A stretch of 64,000 nt of DNA, taken from positions 310,001 to 374,000 of the forward strand of contig NZ_JAAGWD010000002.1 in NCBI RefSeq assembly GCF_010686685.1, written 5' to 3'. Under the pieces are notes generated by a model, which saw only the letters and a program-made list of their open reading frames with translations, ran no database searches and was not told the origin of the DNA. Of the stretch, positions 24,807-34,156 are shown piece after piece (positions within the stretch are counted from its first letter, which is position 1; every line of letters starts with the position of its first letter). Both the position numbers and the translations under genes were made by a program. Source of the DNA: Pontibacter burrus. GTDB taxonomy: Bacteria; Bacteroidota; Bacteroidia; Cytophagales; Hymenobacteraceae.

Positions 24807-26564
24807 TTATTTCAACTTCAGGTCGACCAGTATCTGCTGGATCTTGGCATCCAGTTTCTGCTCTACGGTATAAAAATCTTCTTTAGATTTTAACGGCTCG
24901 TTTACGCTGATGTAGAACTTGATCTTCGGTTCTGTACCGGATGGACGGGCTGATATTTTGCTACCATCTTCGGTCAGATACTGCAGCACGTTAGAACTCT
25001 CTAAACCCAGCTGACTCACTTCGCCGGTCACCACATTTCGACGGGCACTAATCTTATAGTCGCTGATTTCTACCACTTTGGAACCGGCTATAGTTTGCGG
25101 TGGGTTGCTGCGCATGTCGGCCATCATCTGCTGAATTTCTTCGGCACCGCGCTGTCCCTTTTTCGTGAACGATACCAGCTCTTCTTTGTAGAAGTTGTAC
25201 TTGATATACATCTCTACCATCATCTCGAACAGGCTCTGGCCGTTGTCTTTTGCCACGGCAGCCATTTCCGCGATCAGGGCGCAGGCCGAAATGCCATCTT
25301 TGTCGCGAACGAAATCACCAATCATGTAGCCGTAGCTTTCTTCGCCACCGCCAATGTATACTTCCCTGCCTTCCAGTTCACGGATCTTCTCGGCGATGTA
25401 CTTGAAGCCGGTCAAGGTTTCGTAGTGCTTTACGCCGTAGCTTTTGGCAATGTCGTTTATCAGGTCGGTGGTAACTATAGTTTTAACAATGAACTCTTTG
25501 CCTGTTAACTTACCGGCTTTCTGCCATGCCTGCAGCAGGTAGTTTATCAGCAAAGCGCCGGTCTGGTTACCATTCAGAAGTATAAATTCGCCTTTATCGT
25601 TTTTAACGGCTATGCCTACACGGTCTGAGTCTGGGTCGGTGGCGAAAACGATGTCCGCATCAATTTCCTTAGCCTTGTTCAGTGCCAGTGTCATGGCTTC
25701 CTTTTCTTCCGGGTTTGGGTAAACCACCGTCGGGAAGTTGCCATTTGGTTCGGCTTGCTCTTCTACCACATGCACATTACTAAAACCAAAACGCTTCAGC
25801 ACTTCCGGTACCAGCGTAATGCCTGTGCCGTGAATAGAGGAGTACACAATCTTCAGGTCATGCTGGCGTTTGATGGCATCCTGCGAAATAGAAAGACCAA
25901 GCACTTTTGTAATGTAGGCTTCGTCCATTTCCGGGCCCAGCAGGTGAATGTTGTTTGGCTTCGGCTCAAACTTTACTTCATCAATGCTAGTGATCTTGTT
26001 TACTTCGGCTATGATGTTCTTGTCGTGTGGAGCAGTTACCTGTGCGCCATCGTTCCAGTATACTTTATAACCATTGTATTCTTTCGGATTATGCGATGCC
26101 GTAACTACCACACCGCTCTGGCAACCCAAATGACGGATAGCGAACGAAAGCTGCGGGGTAGGGCGCAGCGCCTGGAACAAGTACACTTCAATATCATTTG
26201 CCGAGAAAATATCAGCAGCAATGCGGGCAAACACATCGGAGTTGTTGCGGCAGTCGTGAGCAATAGCCACTTTTACGCGCTCCCCCGGGAAGTTCTGCTT
26301 CAGGTAATTGCATAGGCCTTGTGTTGCCATGCCTAGTGTGTAGCGGTTCATGCGGTTGCTGCCTGCACCCATAATGCCGCGCAGTCCGCCGGTACCAAAT
26401 TCCAGGTCGCGGTAAAAAGCATCAGACAGCGCTTCGTGCTCGTTGCGCTCCAGTAATCCGTTTATTTCTGCTTTGGTGGCTTCATCATAGTTGCCGCTAA
26501 GCCAGGCGTTTATTTTTTGCTGTATAGCTGGTTCGATCATAGTTGGTTGTTGTGTTGTATTCAT
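24807..26564 (-). CDS. Phospho-sugar mutase (phosphoglucomutase/phosphomannomutase)
   Basis: Interconverts hexose 1- and 6-phosphates in the cytoplasm. The alpha-D-phosphohexomutase signature is complete: TASHNPKEYNGYKVYW with phosphoserine Ser157, the metal loop DPDSDRVGIAV, the sugar-binding GGEESYGYM, and the phosphate-binding RPSGTEPKIKFY. The length, 585 aa, is that of the long PgcA-like group. It could feed glucose-1-phosphate or mannose-1-phosphate to the nearby polysaccharide genes, but this is only inferred from distance. Upstream hppD ends in its own terminator, so the gene is transcribed separately. Confidence 0.95.
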   Translation of the reverse strand: MNTTQQPTMIEPAIQQKINAWLSGNYDEATKAEINGLLERNEHEALSDAFYRDLEFGTGGLRGIMGAGSNRMNRYTLGMATQGLCNYLKQNFPGERVKVAIAHDCRNNSDVFARIAADIFSANDIEVYLFQALRPTPQLSFAIRHLGCQSGVVVTASHNPKEYNGYKVYWNDGAQVTAPHDKNIIAEVNKITSIDEVKFEPKPNNIHLLGPEMDEAYITKVLGLSISQDAIKRQHDLKIVYSSIHGTGITLVPEVLKRFGFSNVHVVEEQAEPNGNFPTVVYPNPEEKEAMTLALNKAKEIDADIVFATDPDSDRVGIAVKNDKGEFILLNGNQTGALLINYLLQAWQKAGKLTGKEFIVKTIVTTDLINDIAKSYGVKHYETLTGFKYIAEKIRELEGREVYIGGGEESYGYMIGDFVRDKDGISACALIAEMAAVAKDNGQSLFEMMVEMYIKYNFYKEELVSFTKKGQRGAEEIQQMMADMRSNPPQTIAGSKVVEISDYKISARRNVVTGEVSQLGLESSNVLQYLTEDGSKISARPSGTEPKIKFYISVNEPLKSKEDFYTVEQKLDAKIQQILVDLKLK

Positions 26565-26578
26565 GGTAATGGTGGGGA

Positions 26579-26635
26579 CAAAAAATCACACCAGCCCTTA
26601 CAGTAACAGCGTACTTCGGGAAGAACTGGTGTGAT
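26579..26635 (-). terminator. Terminator of hppD
   Basis: ATCACACCAG at 26585-26594 and CTGGTGTGAT at 26626-26635 are perfect 10-base arms around a 31-base loop; on the minus strand the second arm runs into TTTTTTG. Confidence 0.75.
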
Positions 26636-26699
26636 ATAGTTATATCAAGATAAAGTAATTTTAGCTCGGTTTTACACCGGGCTATACTTTAAAATTCGC

Positions 26700-27824
26700 T
26701 TAAAGGTTACCACGCAGGGCCTGCTCACGCTCGATGGCTTCGAACAAGGCTTTGAAGTTGCCTTTACCAAACGACTTGGCTCCTTTGCGCTGGATGATCT
26801 CATAGAATACAGTCGGTCTGTCTTCCACCGGCTTGGTAAAGATCTGAAGCAAATAGCCTTCGTCATCACGGTCAACCAGGATGTTGAGTTTACGCAGGTC
26901 TGCCATGTCTTCATCGATATGGCCAATGCGCTCTATCAGGTCTTCGTAATAAACTTCCGGTACTTTCAGGAATTCTACGCCACGGCGGCGCAGTTCAGCT
27001 ACCGTATGCAGAATATCGTTGGTAGCAACGGCAATGTGCTGTACACCCGGGCCACGGTAAAACTCCAGGTACTCGTCAATCTGCGACTTTTTCTTGCCTT
27101 CAGCTGGTTCGTTTATCGGGAATTTAATGTAACCGTTTCCGTTCGATACTACCTTAGACATAAGTGCCGAGTATTCAGTGCTGATGTCTTCGTCGTCGAA
27201 AGTAAGGAGGAGTTTAAAGCCCATCACATCTTCATAGAACTTCACCCAGTCGTTCATGCGGCCCAGCTCCACGTTACCAACGCAATGGTCTACATACTTC
27301 AGGCCAACCGGCTCTACCTGCAACTCTGATGTACGCGCCACATAACCCGGCATAAACACACCGTTATAGTTTTTGCGCTCAACAAACGTATGGATGGTAT
27401 CGCCATAGGTGTGGATAGAAGCTACTTTTACTTCACCAAACTCATCGGTTATAGTTTTAGGCTCCATGGCTGGTTTGGCGCCACGCGCCACCGTACCGCG
27501 GAAAGATTCTTCGGCATCATCTACCCAAAGTGCCAATACTTTTACGCCATCGCCGTGCTGGTGCACGTGCTGGGCAATTTCAGAATCCGGGTAAATGGCG
27601 GTGGTAAGCACCAGGCGGATTTTCTCCTGCTGCACTACATAAGATGCTCTGTCGCGCACGCCTGTTTCGGGACCGGCATAGGCTACCAGTTTAAAACCGA
27701 AGGCAGTCTGGTAAAAATGCGCTGCCTGTATGGCGTTGCCTACATAAAACTCAATATGGTCGGTACCATTCAGAGGAAGGATATCTTTAGCTATAGTTTC
27801 GGTGGTTAATGTGTTGGTATTCAT
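26700..27824 (-). CDS. hppD: 4-hydroxyphenylpyruvate dioxygenase
   Basis: Converts 4-hydroxyphenylpyruvate to homogentisate in tyrosine breakdown, using Fe(II) and O2. Two vicinal-oxygen-chelate domains are present: residues about 20-150 (DHIEFYVGNAIQAAHFYQTAFGF) and 175-350. Iron ligands are His180 (YVDHCVGN), His263 (GVQHIAVATND) and Glu342 (VFYEIIQRKG). The C-terminal SFGKGNFKALFEAIEREQ is the conserved substrate-closing helix. Length 374 aa. No other tyrosine-degradation gene is adjacent; the FAH-family gene at 2270 is of the short type and not clearly related. Confidence 0.96.
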   Translation of the reverse strand: MNTNTLTTETIAKDILPLNGTDHIEFYVGNAIQAAHFYQTAFGFKLVAYAGPETGVRDRASYVVQQEKIRLVLTTAIYPDSEIAQHVHQHGDGVKVLALWVDDAEESFRGTVARGAKPAMEPKTITDEFGEVKVASIHTYGDTIHTFVERKNYNGVFMPGYVARTSELQVEPVGLKYVDHCVGNVELGRMNDWVKFYEDVMGFKLLLTFDDEDISTEYSALMSKVVSNGNGYIKFPINEPAEGKKKSQIDEYLEFYRGPGVQHIAVATNDILHTVAELRRRGVEFLKVPEVYYEDLIERIGHIDEDMADLRKLNILVDRDDEGYLLQIFTKPVEDRPTVFYEIIQRKGAKSFGKGNFKALFEAIEREQALRGNL

Positions 27825-27973
27825 AGTCTGCTGTAAATATTTAATAAAGTATTACGTAAAAATACAGCTTTTAACGGTTTATCAAAACCTGAACGGCATC
27901 TGGTAAATTATCAACGGTAATGTTTGCAATTGCTGCAGCATGTTTTCAACTTTGTAGAAATCAAACAGAAGCT

Positions 27974-28372
27974 ATGGACGCGAATACGCTGAACAAAGAC
28001 CTTGTTGCTATCTTACAGAAGAAAGAAGAGCTGAACAAGCTGGACTATAACGATGCCCGTTACGACGATGTAGAAGAAGAACTGCACGACCTGGAAGATG
28101 ATTTTAATGAAACGTACGGCGATTACCTGGAGGATGTGCTGGAAGATGTGCACGGCAAAATAAAGTCGGATGCTGATATTTTACTGCCAACCGCTTACAT
28201 TGCCAGCTCGCTGGATGGTAAAGAACTGGAAGAAGGCGAAGAATCAGAAGGCGTTTGGGTTGAGTCGGATAAGTTCCCGGGAGTAGAGATGCGTTTGGTG
28301 CTGGTAGCTAACCCGCCGCGCGTATTGCTTATTCTGTCAGACCAGGAGCGCGTACTCTGGACAGCTGAATAA
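27974..28372 (+). CDS. Conserved acidic hypothetical protein
   Basis: 132 aa from the ATG at 27974 (MDANTLNKDLVAIL); the frame is open for 18 codons upstream but those residues look like leader translation. The N-terminal half is a highly charged helical region (KKEELNKLDYNDARYDDVEEELHDLE, split here by position 25-45), and the C-terminal half is beta-rich, ending in RVLLILSDQERVLWTAE. No signal peptide or motif of known function. It is divergent from hppD and followed by a strong terminator, so it is monocistronic. Function unknown. Confidence 0.8.
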   Translation: MDANTLNKDLVAILQKKEELNKLDYNDARYDDVEEELHDLEDDFNETYGDYLEDVLEDVHGKIKSDADILLPTAYIASSLDGKELEEGEESEGVWVESDKFPGVEMRLVLVANPPRVLLILSDQERVLWTAE

Positions 28373-28394
28373 AACAATAAACTATAGTTTATAC

Positions 28395-28442
28395 TGCCGC
28401 ACTTGCGAAGGCTTTATGCCTGGGTGAGTGCGGCATTTTTTT
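28395..28442 (+). terminator. Terminator after the acidic hypothetical gene
   Basis: TGCCGCACT at 28395-28403 and AGTGCGGCA at 28427-28435 pair around a loop that itself can fold, followed by seven T. Located 22 bases after the stop codon. Confidence 0.88.
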
Positions 28443-28536
28443 ATAGTTGATTTACAGGTATTTTGGTATATTGTGTGAAGCAAACTATAGCAGTACAACT
28501 ATAGTTTGTGGCTGCATAGCACGTACTACATACCTT

Positions 28537-28929
28537 ATGAAAGAAACCATTCAAGCATACAACAACAAACAGTCATCTGCCGACCAAGAAATCTGCGATC
28601 TGCTTACAACGGAAATAGACCGAGAACTGACCGAAGCAGAAAGCAAGATATGGCACGCGCATCCTGTCTGGTTTTTGGATGGTAATCCTATAGTTGGGTA
28701 CAGCAAGTTAAAGGATGGTGTGCGGCTTATGTTCTGGAGCGGTGCAGATTTTATGGAAGAAAAGCTCACTGTAGGAACTGGCAAATTTAAAGACGCATCC
28801 ATTCGTTACACTACAGCAAACCAGGTTGATAGTGCCGATTTAAAAAGGTGGTTACAGAAATCCAGAGAAATACAGTGGGACTATAAGAACCTGGTTAAAA
28901 GAAAAGGCCGATTAGAAAGATTGAAATAA
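28537..28929 (+). CDS. DUF1801 family protein
   Basis: A 130-aa YdhG-like protein. ATG 28537 (MKETIQAYNNKQSSADQEICDLL) was chosen over an ATG 30 codons upstream that would add an unrelated tail crossing an AACTATAGTT site. It shows the family's plan: an N-terminal helix with EICDLLTTEIDRELTEAE, then KIWHAHPVWFLDGNPIVGYSKLKDGVRLMFW (spread over residues 35-70), and a KWLQKSREI-like C-terminal helix (RWLQKSREIQWDY). The biochemical function of the family is not established. It is followed immediately by the DUF2200 gene. Confidence 0.88.
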   Translation: MKETIQAYNNKQSSADQEICDLLTTEIDRELTEAESKIWHAHPVWFLDGNPIVGYSKLKDGVRLMFWSGADFMEEKLTVGTGKFKDASIRYTTANQVDSADLKRWLQKSREIQWDYKNLVKRKGRLERLK

Positions 28930-28930
28930 C

Positions 28931-29305
28931 TTGAAAACGACACCCGAACACGATGCAAAAATCGCCAAGATGACATTTGCATCGGTATATCCGCACTACG
29001 TTACAAAAGTTGAAAGAAAAGGCAGAACAACAGAAGAACTGCACCAGGTGATTACCTGGCTGACCGGTTTTGATAACCAAAAACTGCAGAAACTGATCGA
29101 AACCAAGGCGACTTTTGAAACCTTCTTTAGCACTGCTGATCTTAACCCGAATGCGCACCTTATCACAGGTTCTATTTGCGGTTACCGGATTGAAGAGATC
29201 GAGAATCCTCTAACAAAACAGGTAAGGTTTTTAGACAAGTTGGTAGATGAATTGGCGAAAGGCCGCAAGATGGAAAAGATCCTTCGACAGGAACAGGTCA
29301 AATAA
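28931..29305 (+). CDS. DUF2200 family protein
   Basis: 124 aa of unknown function, strongly matching the DUF2200 pattern: KIAKMTFASVYPHYVTKVERKG, HQVITWLTGF, TFETFF, LNPNAHLITGSICGYRIEEIENP and VDELAKGRKMEKIL. The start is TTG at 28931, one base after the stop codon of the DUF1801 gene, which indicates translational coupling; no ATG is close. Soluble cytoplasmic protein. Confidence 0.92.
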   Translation: MKTTPEHDAKIAKMTFASVYPHYVTKVERKGRTTEELHQVITWLTGFDNQKLQKLIETKATFETFFSTADLNPNAHLITGSICGYRIEEIENPLTKQVRFLDKLVDELAKGRKMEKILRQEQVK

Positions 29306-29467
29306 TCTGGCCAAAGTACTTTTCAATCTAAACCAATAGTTTACAGCTGGTACAATTTTCCTATAGCCAAGCAAAGTTTGCCTGAAGTATAATCTGCTAG
29401 GTACCCCAGTTTAGAATGCTATAGTTTATAGCACTTTTATAAAGCGTTGACTTAAAGTTACTCCACC

Positions 29468-30187
29468 ATGAAAAACATCTTTTGGGTTTTGATCGCAGTT
29501 TTACTGGTAAGTTGCCAGACCGATTCTACACTTGCACCAGCAAAATTCAAAACCATCATGATCAAATCGGTCGGGGAGGTGGAAACGCTGCCTGATATGG
29601 CTACTTTTCATATCAACCTGAACTGCCTGCAAAAATCTGTGAAAGGATCGAAACAATGCCTTGTCGAAAAATCAAACGAGCTGAACAGCAAGCTGCTGTC
29701 TTTCGGAATCAAGCAGGACGACATCCTGACCACTTCTGTTAACATGAACAAAAGCTACTCCTGGAAAAATAACTCCCAGGTGTTTGAGGGCTATAACAGT
29801 TCAACTTCTATTTATATCAAACTCCGAAACATCAGCAAATTAGACCAGATCTACACCGAACTGCTGGAGAACAGGAACCTTGAATTAAGCGGGCTAACTT
29901 ATGCTCATTCCAAAATCGACAGTTTAAAGAACGAAGCTTATGTTGATGCTTTGAAAAAGGCTAATGCGTTGGCAGATAAACTTTTAACGGAATTGCCGGC
30001 TTCTGAAAAAGAAATCCTCAAAATCGGGAACGTTGAGATTTCAGCTTCGATGCCTGAAGCTAATCAATCAGGAGCGGCTGACGGTTACGCAGTAGCGGAA
30101 GTTGCTGCGCAAAACAGAGCTGTCAATATCAGCAAAGGCACTGTACTTGTAAATGCTACTTTGTTTGTGGAGTATCAGATAAAGTAA
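29468..30187 (+). CDS. SIMPL domain (DUF541) lipoprotein
   Basis: 239 aa with a lipoprotein signal (MKNIFWVLIAVLLVSC, Cys16). The SIMPL domain follows: SVGEVETLPDMATFHINL, DDILTTSVNMNKSYSW, YNSSTSIYIKLRNISKLDQIYTEL (positions 95-120) and the long helix EAYVDALKKANALADKLL typical of the family. Homologues such as BP26 and YggE are periplasmic and linked to stress, but no reaction is known. Two cysteines (NCLQ and KQCL) could form a disulfide. Stands alone with 162 bases upstream. Confidence 0.88.
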   Translation: MKNIFWVLIAVLLVSCQTDSTLAPAKFKTIMIKSVGEVETLPDMATFHINLNCLQKSVKGSKQCLVEKSNELNSKLLSFGIKQDDILTTSVNMNKSYSWKNNSQVFEGYNSSTSIYIKLRNISKLDQIYTELLENRNLELSGLTYAHSKIDSLKNEAYVDALKKANALADKLLTELPASEKEILKIGNVEISASMPEANQSGAADGYAVAEVAAQNRAVNISKGTVLVNATLFVEYQIK

Positions 30188-30428
30188 GTGCATATTATTT
30201 AAGCACATGCTGTACGAGGAAATCAGCTCAGGATCAGATTTTGGGTATACCCGTATTGTTGATTTGGGGAAGTATAACTATAGTTTTAGCTATTCGAAAT
30301 CTTTCAGCAGTAGTGCAAACTATACTGTCAAGCCAATTTCAGCCGAACTCTAAGTTGTATTATTATAATTTTAGCACTCCTTAACGTAATTTGCTGATTC
30401 TATAGAATGATCTGATTTTTACCTTCTT

Positions 30429-31346
30429 ATGAAGCAATTTTTACTTTTAGCCCTCACGCTTTTTATATCAATTACAACTTACGCTCAGCTCAATATGCAG
30501 GATTCTACCATGCAGGTAATTGGGTACTGGGACAAAAACGAAACGCAGACTTATATTATCACCCACGAGAAGTATAGAGTTACTGGTACCGATACGGCCA
30601 AAAGGGAGTTCTCGAAATACGAAGTAGATGTAACTATAAAAGACTCTACGGCTAATTCTTACACCATAGAGTGGGCATATCGTGGCATTAATACGAGTAC
30701 CGATAATGAGTTCACAAATGAACTGGCCAAAATTTCAGAAAACTTAAAAGTGATCATCAAAACAGATGAGATGGGTGCTTTTAAAGAAGTGGTAAACTGG
30801 GAACAAATCAGGGATGAAGTGAATCGCAGTTTAGCACATCTTAAAATAAAATTTAAACACATTCCTAATATTTCAGCTATAACAGACCAAGTAGCAGCCA
30901 TGCTCGGTACCAAAAAAGCCATTGAGTCCGCTGCTATAAAAGATATCCATCAGTTTTATACCTACCACGGGGGCAAATACAAATTAGGCCGGGAATTAAC
31001 CGGGCAACTGGAAGTACCTAACCTGTATGGTAGCAAGCCTTTTGTTGCTGATGTCTCAATCATGATGGATGAGATGAATGAGGAAGACAACAACGCAATT
31101 ATCCGGATGTGGCAAACTATAGACAGCGACCAACTTACTGCATCTACTGTAAATTATCTGCAACAAATAGGGAAATCTGTAAACGGGAAATCTCCAGATT
31201 TAAATGAAATACCAGCGCTGCAGAACGAAACCAGAGTTGCTGCCCGCATCCACGGGTCTGGGTGGATTATCTATAGTATGGAAACCAAGGAAGTTTGGGC
31301 TGATAATGTTTTAGCTTTTGAAGAACGAATTATTGAGATAAAATAA
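30429..31346 (+). CDS. Secreted protein of unknown function
   Basis: 305 aa with a clear signal peptide (MKQFLLLALTLFISITTYAQ, cleavage after AYAQ-like TYAQ). The mature part is not recognised: it is rich in charged beta strands (QTYIITHEKYRVTGTD, KREFSKYEVDVTIKDS) and a helical middle (IRDEVNRSLAHLKIKFKHI). No lipobox, metal motif or sorting domain. Probably periplasmic. Separate transcription unit; 241 bases upstream hold an AACTATAGTT at 30276-30285. Confidence 0.75.
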   Translation: MKQFLLLALTLFISITTYAQLNMQDSTMQVIGYWDKNETQTYIITHEKYRVTGTDTAKREFSKYEVDVTIKDSTANSYTIEWAYRGINTSTDNEFTNELAKISENLKVIIKTDEMGAFKEVVNWEQIRDEVNRSLAHLKIKFKHIPNISAITDQVAAMLGTKKAIESAAIKDIHQFYTYHGGKYKLGRELTGQLEVPNLYGSKPFVADVSIMMDEMNEEDNNAIIRMWQTIDSDQLTASTVNYLQQIGKSVNGKSPDLNEIPALQNETRVAARIHGSGWIIYSMETKEVWADNVLAFEERIIEIK

Positions 31347-31483
31347 ACGTTGGGGTAGAAGTATCGGGTTGATACAGTGAAATTTAGTTAGATAAGCCGT
31401 ATATTCGTTCTTATAACTTTATTACATTTATATTATTTATACGTAAGGTGCAAATACGTATACTGCACTTAAAACCATACACC

Positions 31484-31849
31484 ATGAAAATTACATCGCA
31501 GATTGCAGCAGCAGCTTTACTTTTTGGTTTAATGAGTTGCGCTGACTCCGGTAAAACGGATAACACAACAGCAACTACAACAGCTCCGGCTCCTACGGCG
31601 CCAGCTGCCACCCAAAACCAGGCTGCTACGCCATCATCAACGGTAGCGCTTAATCCGCCACACGGCGAACCAGGCCACCGCTGCGATATTGAGGTTGGTG
31701 CCCCGCTTGATGGTACTCCAAAACCAAACCTGAATGTTCCGTCATTTACGCCATCTACCAGCACAGTAGCGCCAGGTTTAAATCCGCCGCACGGCCAGCC
31801 TGGTCACGATTGCGGTATTCCGGTTGGAGCGCCGTTAACACAAAAATAA
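31484..31849 (+). CDS. Small lipoprotein with two NPPHGxPGHxC repeats
   Basis: 121 aa from ATG 31484; an in-frame ATG 12 codons upstream would precede the signal peptide with unlikely residues. The signal ends in a lipobox with Cys18 (FGLMSC). A Thr/Pro/Ala-rich linker follows, then LNPPHGEPGHRCDIEVGAPL, a second linker, and LNPPHGQPGHDCGIPVGAPL at the C-terminus. The two His and one Cys of each repeat suggest metal or haem binding or redox chemistry (inference). The repeat is known to me from small Bacteroidota surface lipoproteins without assigned function. Ends before a strong bidirectional terminator. Confidence 0.85.
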   Translation: MKITSQIAAAALLFGLMSCADSGKTDNTTATTTAPAPTAPAATQNQAATPSSTVALNPPHGEPGHRCDIEVGAPLDGTPKPNLNVPSFTPSTSTVAPGLNPPHGQPGHDCGIPVGAPLTQK

Positions 31850-31875
31850 TCCGGGAACGATAAACCGGTCCAAAT

Positions 31876-31912
31876 AAAAAAGGTCAGCTGAATTAATTCG
31901 GCTGACCTTTTT
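31876..31912. terminator. Bidirectional terminator between the lipoprotein gene and trpS
   Basis: AAAAAGGTCAGC and GCTGACCTTTTT form a 12-bp stem, extended by further pairing with one G-T wobble. T-runs are present in both directions between two convergent genes. Confidence 0.92.
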
Positions 31913-31928
31913 AACTATAGGCTATAGT

Positions 31929-32903
31929 TTAGTATCCTAATTTCTGACGAACGCGCTGCAATACAGGTGTTGCAATGGCTTTCGCTTTCTCAGCTCCTTC
32001 CTGAAGCTTTTTGTCTATCTCAGGCAGGTTGTTCATGTAGTAGTTAAACAGCTCACGCTCTTTTGCATACTTAGTAATGATAAGGTCGTAAAGCGCCTGC
32101 TTTGCGTGCCCGTAGCCGTAACCGCCTGCCTCATAGTTCTGGCGCATGGTGGCTATCTGCTCTGGTGTGGCCAGCAAACTATAGATTTTAAACGTAGTGT
32201 CATCGTCCGGATTTTTAGGCTCTTCCAATGGCGTGCTGTCCGTAACAATACTCATTATAGTTTTGCGCAATGGCTTGTCAGCTTCAAAAATATCGATGAT
32301 GTTGCCGTACGACTTGCTCATTTTCTCACCGTTGATGCCCGGTACAGTCATTACCGCCTCATCGGTTTTTGCTTCCGGCAGCACAAACGTTTCGCCGTAG
32401 ATGTGGTTGAACGTGCTGGCAATATCGCGTGTAATTTCCAGGTGTTGTATCTGGTCTTTCCCTACGGGTACAAAGTTGGCATCATACATTAAAATGTCGG
32501 CAGCCATTAGTACAGGGTAAGTAAATAAGCCGGCATTAACATCAGCCAGGCCGCGGCGGCTCGACTTATCTTTAAAAGAGTGTGCATTTGCCAGCATCGG
32601 GAACGGTGCAAAGCAATTCAGATACCAGCTAAGTTCTGTCACCATCGGCACATCTGACTGGCGATAGAAAACGTGTCTTTCAGTATCAAATCCGAACGCC
32701 AGCCAGGCAGCAGCTACCGAGTACGTATTATGTTTCAAAACTTCCGCATCGCGGATAGTAGTTAGCGAGTGTAGGTCAGCAATAAAATACAAAGATGCTT
32801 CCTCTGATTTTTTAGAGAACTCCACAGCAGGGATGATCGCGCCCAGCAAATTACCCAGGTGCGGTCTGCCGGTGCTTTGTATGCCTGTAAGGTATCGTGC
32901 CAT
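31929..32903 (-). CDS. trpS: Tryptophanyl-tRNA synthetase
   Basis: Class I aminoacyl-tRNA synthetase charging tRNA-Trp. The HIGH-type motif is GRPHLGNLLGAI near residue 13, the KMSKS motif is exact in GEKMSKSYGNII near residue 195, and the Trp-pocket region includes FPMLANAHSFKD and PVLMAADILMYDANFVPVGKDQ. Length 324 aa is normal. An AACTATAG word lies just past its stop codon. Housekeeping gene; converges with the small lipoprotein gene. Confidence 0.97.
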   Translation of the reverse strand: MARYLTGIQSTGRPHLGNLLGAIIPAVEFSKKSEEASLYFIADLHSLTTIRDAEVLKHNTYSVAAAWLAFGFDTERHVFYRQSDVPMVTELSWYLNCFAPFPMLANAHSFKDKSSRRGLADVNAGLFTYPVLMAADILMYDANFVPVGKDQIQHLEITRDIASTFNHIYGETFVLPEAKTDEAVMTVPGINGEKMSKSYGNIIDIFEADKPLRKTIMSIVTDSTPLEEPKNPDDDTTFKIYSLLATPEQIATMRQNYEAGGYGYGHAKQALYDLIITKYAKERELFNYYMNNLPEIDKKLQEGAEKAKAIATPVLQRVRQKLGY

Positions 32904-33002
32904 AGTTAGTATATGTGTTAAAGCTGCAAATTAATGCAAATAGCCGAAAAAGCCATTAAAATTGCAGTTACCACTATAGCATTATGCTAGGCTTAAAAGT
33001 GC

Positions 33003-33917
33003 TTAAGCGGCGGTCAGCTTTTGTGCAGGCTTGCCTTTTTTGCGAATCGAATTTAGGTTGGAAAGTACGATGGCTGCCAGGATAAGCAGCACGCCAAACC
33101 ACTGCACAGGCACCACTTCTTCCTGCAGTATCAGGCTCGACATAAGCACAGCTACCGGAAGCTCAGCGGAACTAAGTATGGCACTCAGCCCAAGCCCGAT
33201 GCGCGGTATGCCATAAGCAAAAAACAGCGGCGGAATTACGGTGCCAAAAACAGAAAGCACCAGCCCCCACTTAAACAGGCCATTCAGCAAAGACCCGTTT
33301 ATCAGGAAAATAGGTGGGAAAATCAGGAAAATAAGGATACAGGCACCGGTAATCAACAGAGCACTTTTAGTAGCCGGGTGCATGTTATTGCCCGCAGCAC
33401 CGTTTATCATCAGGAAACAGGTATAACACAAGGCAGCCAGTATTCCGAAGCCGATACCGGTTAAGCTGATGTCCTGAAAAGAACTTGAAAATACATTGCC
33501 GGCAAAGGCGGTACCTAGTAGAACAAGTAAAACAGTACCGATTTGAAGTGGCGTAGGAAGTTTGCGTTTTAGAATGGAATCGAGGACCAGGCTCATCCAG
33601 GTAAACTGCATCAGCAGCAGAATAGCGATAGAGGCAGGTACCAATTGCACGCATTTGTAATAAAACATACTCACCATGCCGGTGCTGGTTCCCATTGCTA
33701 CCAGTTGGAGGGCTTCCTTAAGCGATGCACTGTTGCCGCGACTACTAAACAGCCTGCGCAACAGCACGATCACCCAAAGAATAATCAACCCAAAAAATAC
33801 CTGGGTGCCAGTTACATCACCCAAAGTAAAGCCTTCGTTATAAGCTAATTTTACGAACGTCGAAAGTATACCGAAACTGCATGCGCCTAACAGCACAAAA
33901 GCGATTCCTCTGAACAT
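33003..33917 (-). CDS. EamA/DMT superfamily transporter
   Basis: Ten-helix inner-membrane permease of the drug/metabolite family (304 aa), with two EamA repeats: the first starts GIAFVLLGACSFGILSTFVKLAY, the second near LTGIGFGILAALCYTCFLMING. Typical end of repeat 2: LPVAVLMSSLILQEEVVPVQWFGVLLILAAIV. The C-terminus is short and basic. Cargo is unknown. A 238-base AT-rich region lies upstream. Confidence 0.9.
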   Translation of the reverse strand: MFRGIAFVLLGACSFGILSTFVKLAYNEGFTLGDVTGTQVFFGLIILWVIVLLRRLFSSRGNSASLKEALQLVAMGTSTGMVSMFYYKCVQLVPASIAILLLMQFTWMSLVLDSILKRKLPTPLQIGTVLLVLLGTAFAGNVFSSSFQDISLTGIGFGILAALCYTCFLMINGAAGNNMHPATKSALLITGACILIFLIFPPIFLINGSLLNGLFKWGLVLSVFGTVIPPLFFAYGIPRIGLGLSAILSSAELPVAVLMSSLILQEEVVPVQWFGVLLILAAIVLSNLNSIRKKGKPAQKLTAA

Positions 33918-34156
33918 GGAGGTGCCTTTTTAATTTAAATTGAACAAAAATTTATTTGAAAAAGAGAGGGCAGGAGTGCCCAAAAGCGGGTAAACCGGGT
34001 ACTCTTACAGGTCGTGCAGTACGTATCCTGTGATAAAAATTTGTGTATGTGCTAAATGTGCATTCATTCGGGGTGCAAACATAACCCAAGATTATTTAGA
34101 AACAAAAAATAGTCGGTAATTTTTATCCTGTGTTATAGGTTAACCCCTTTACGAAG

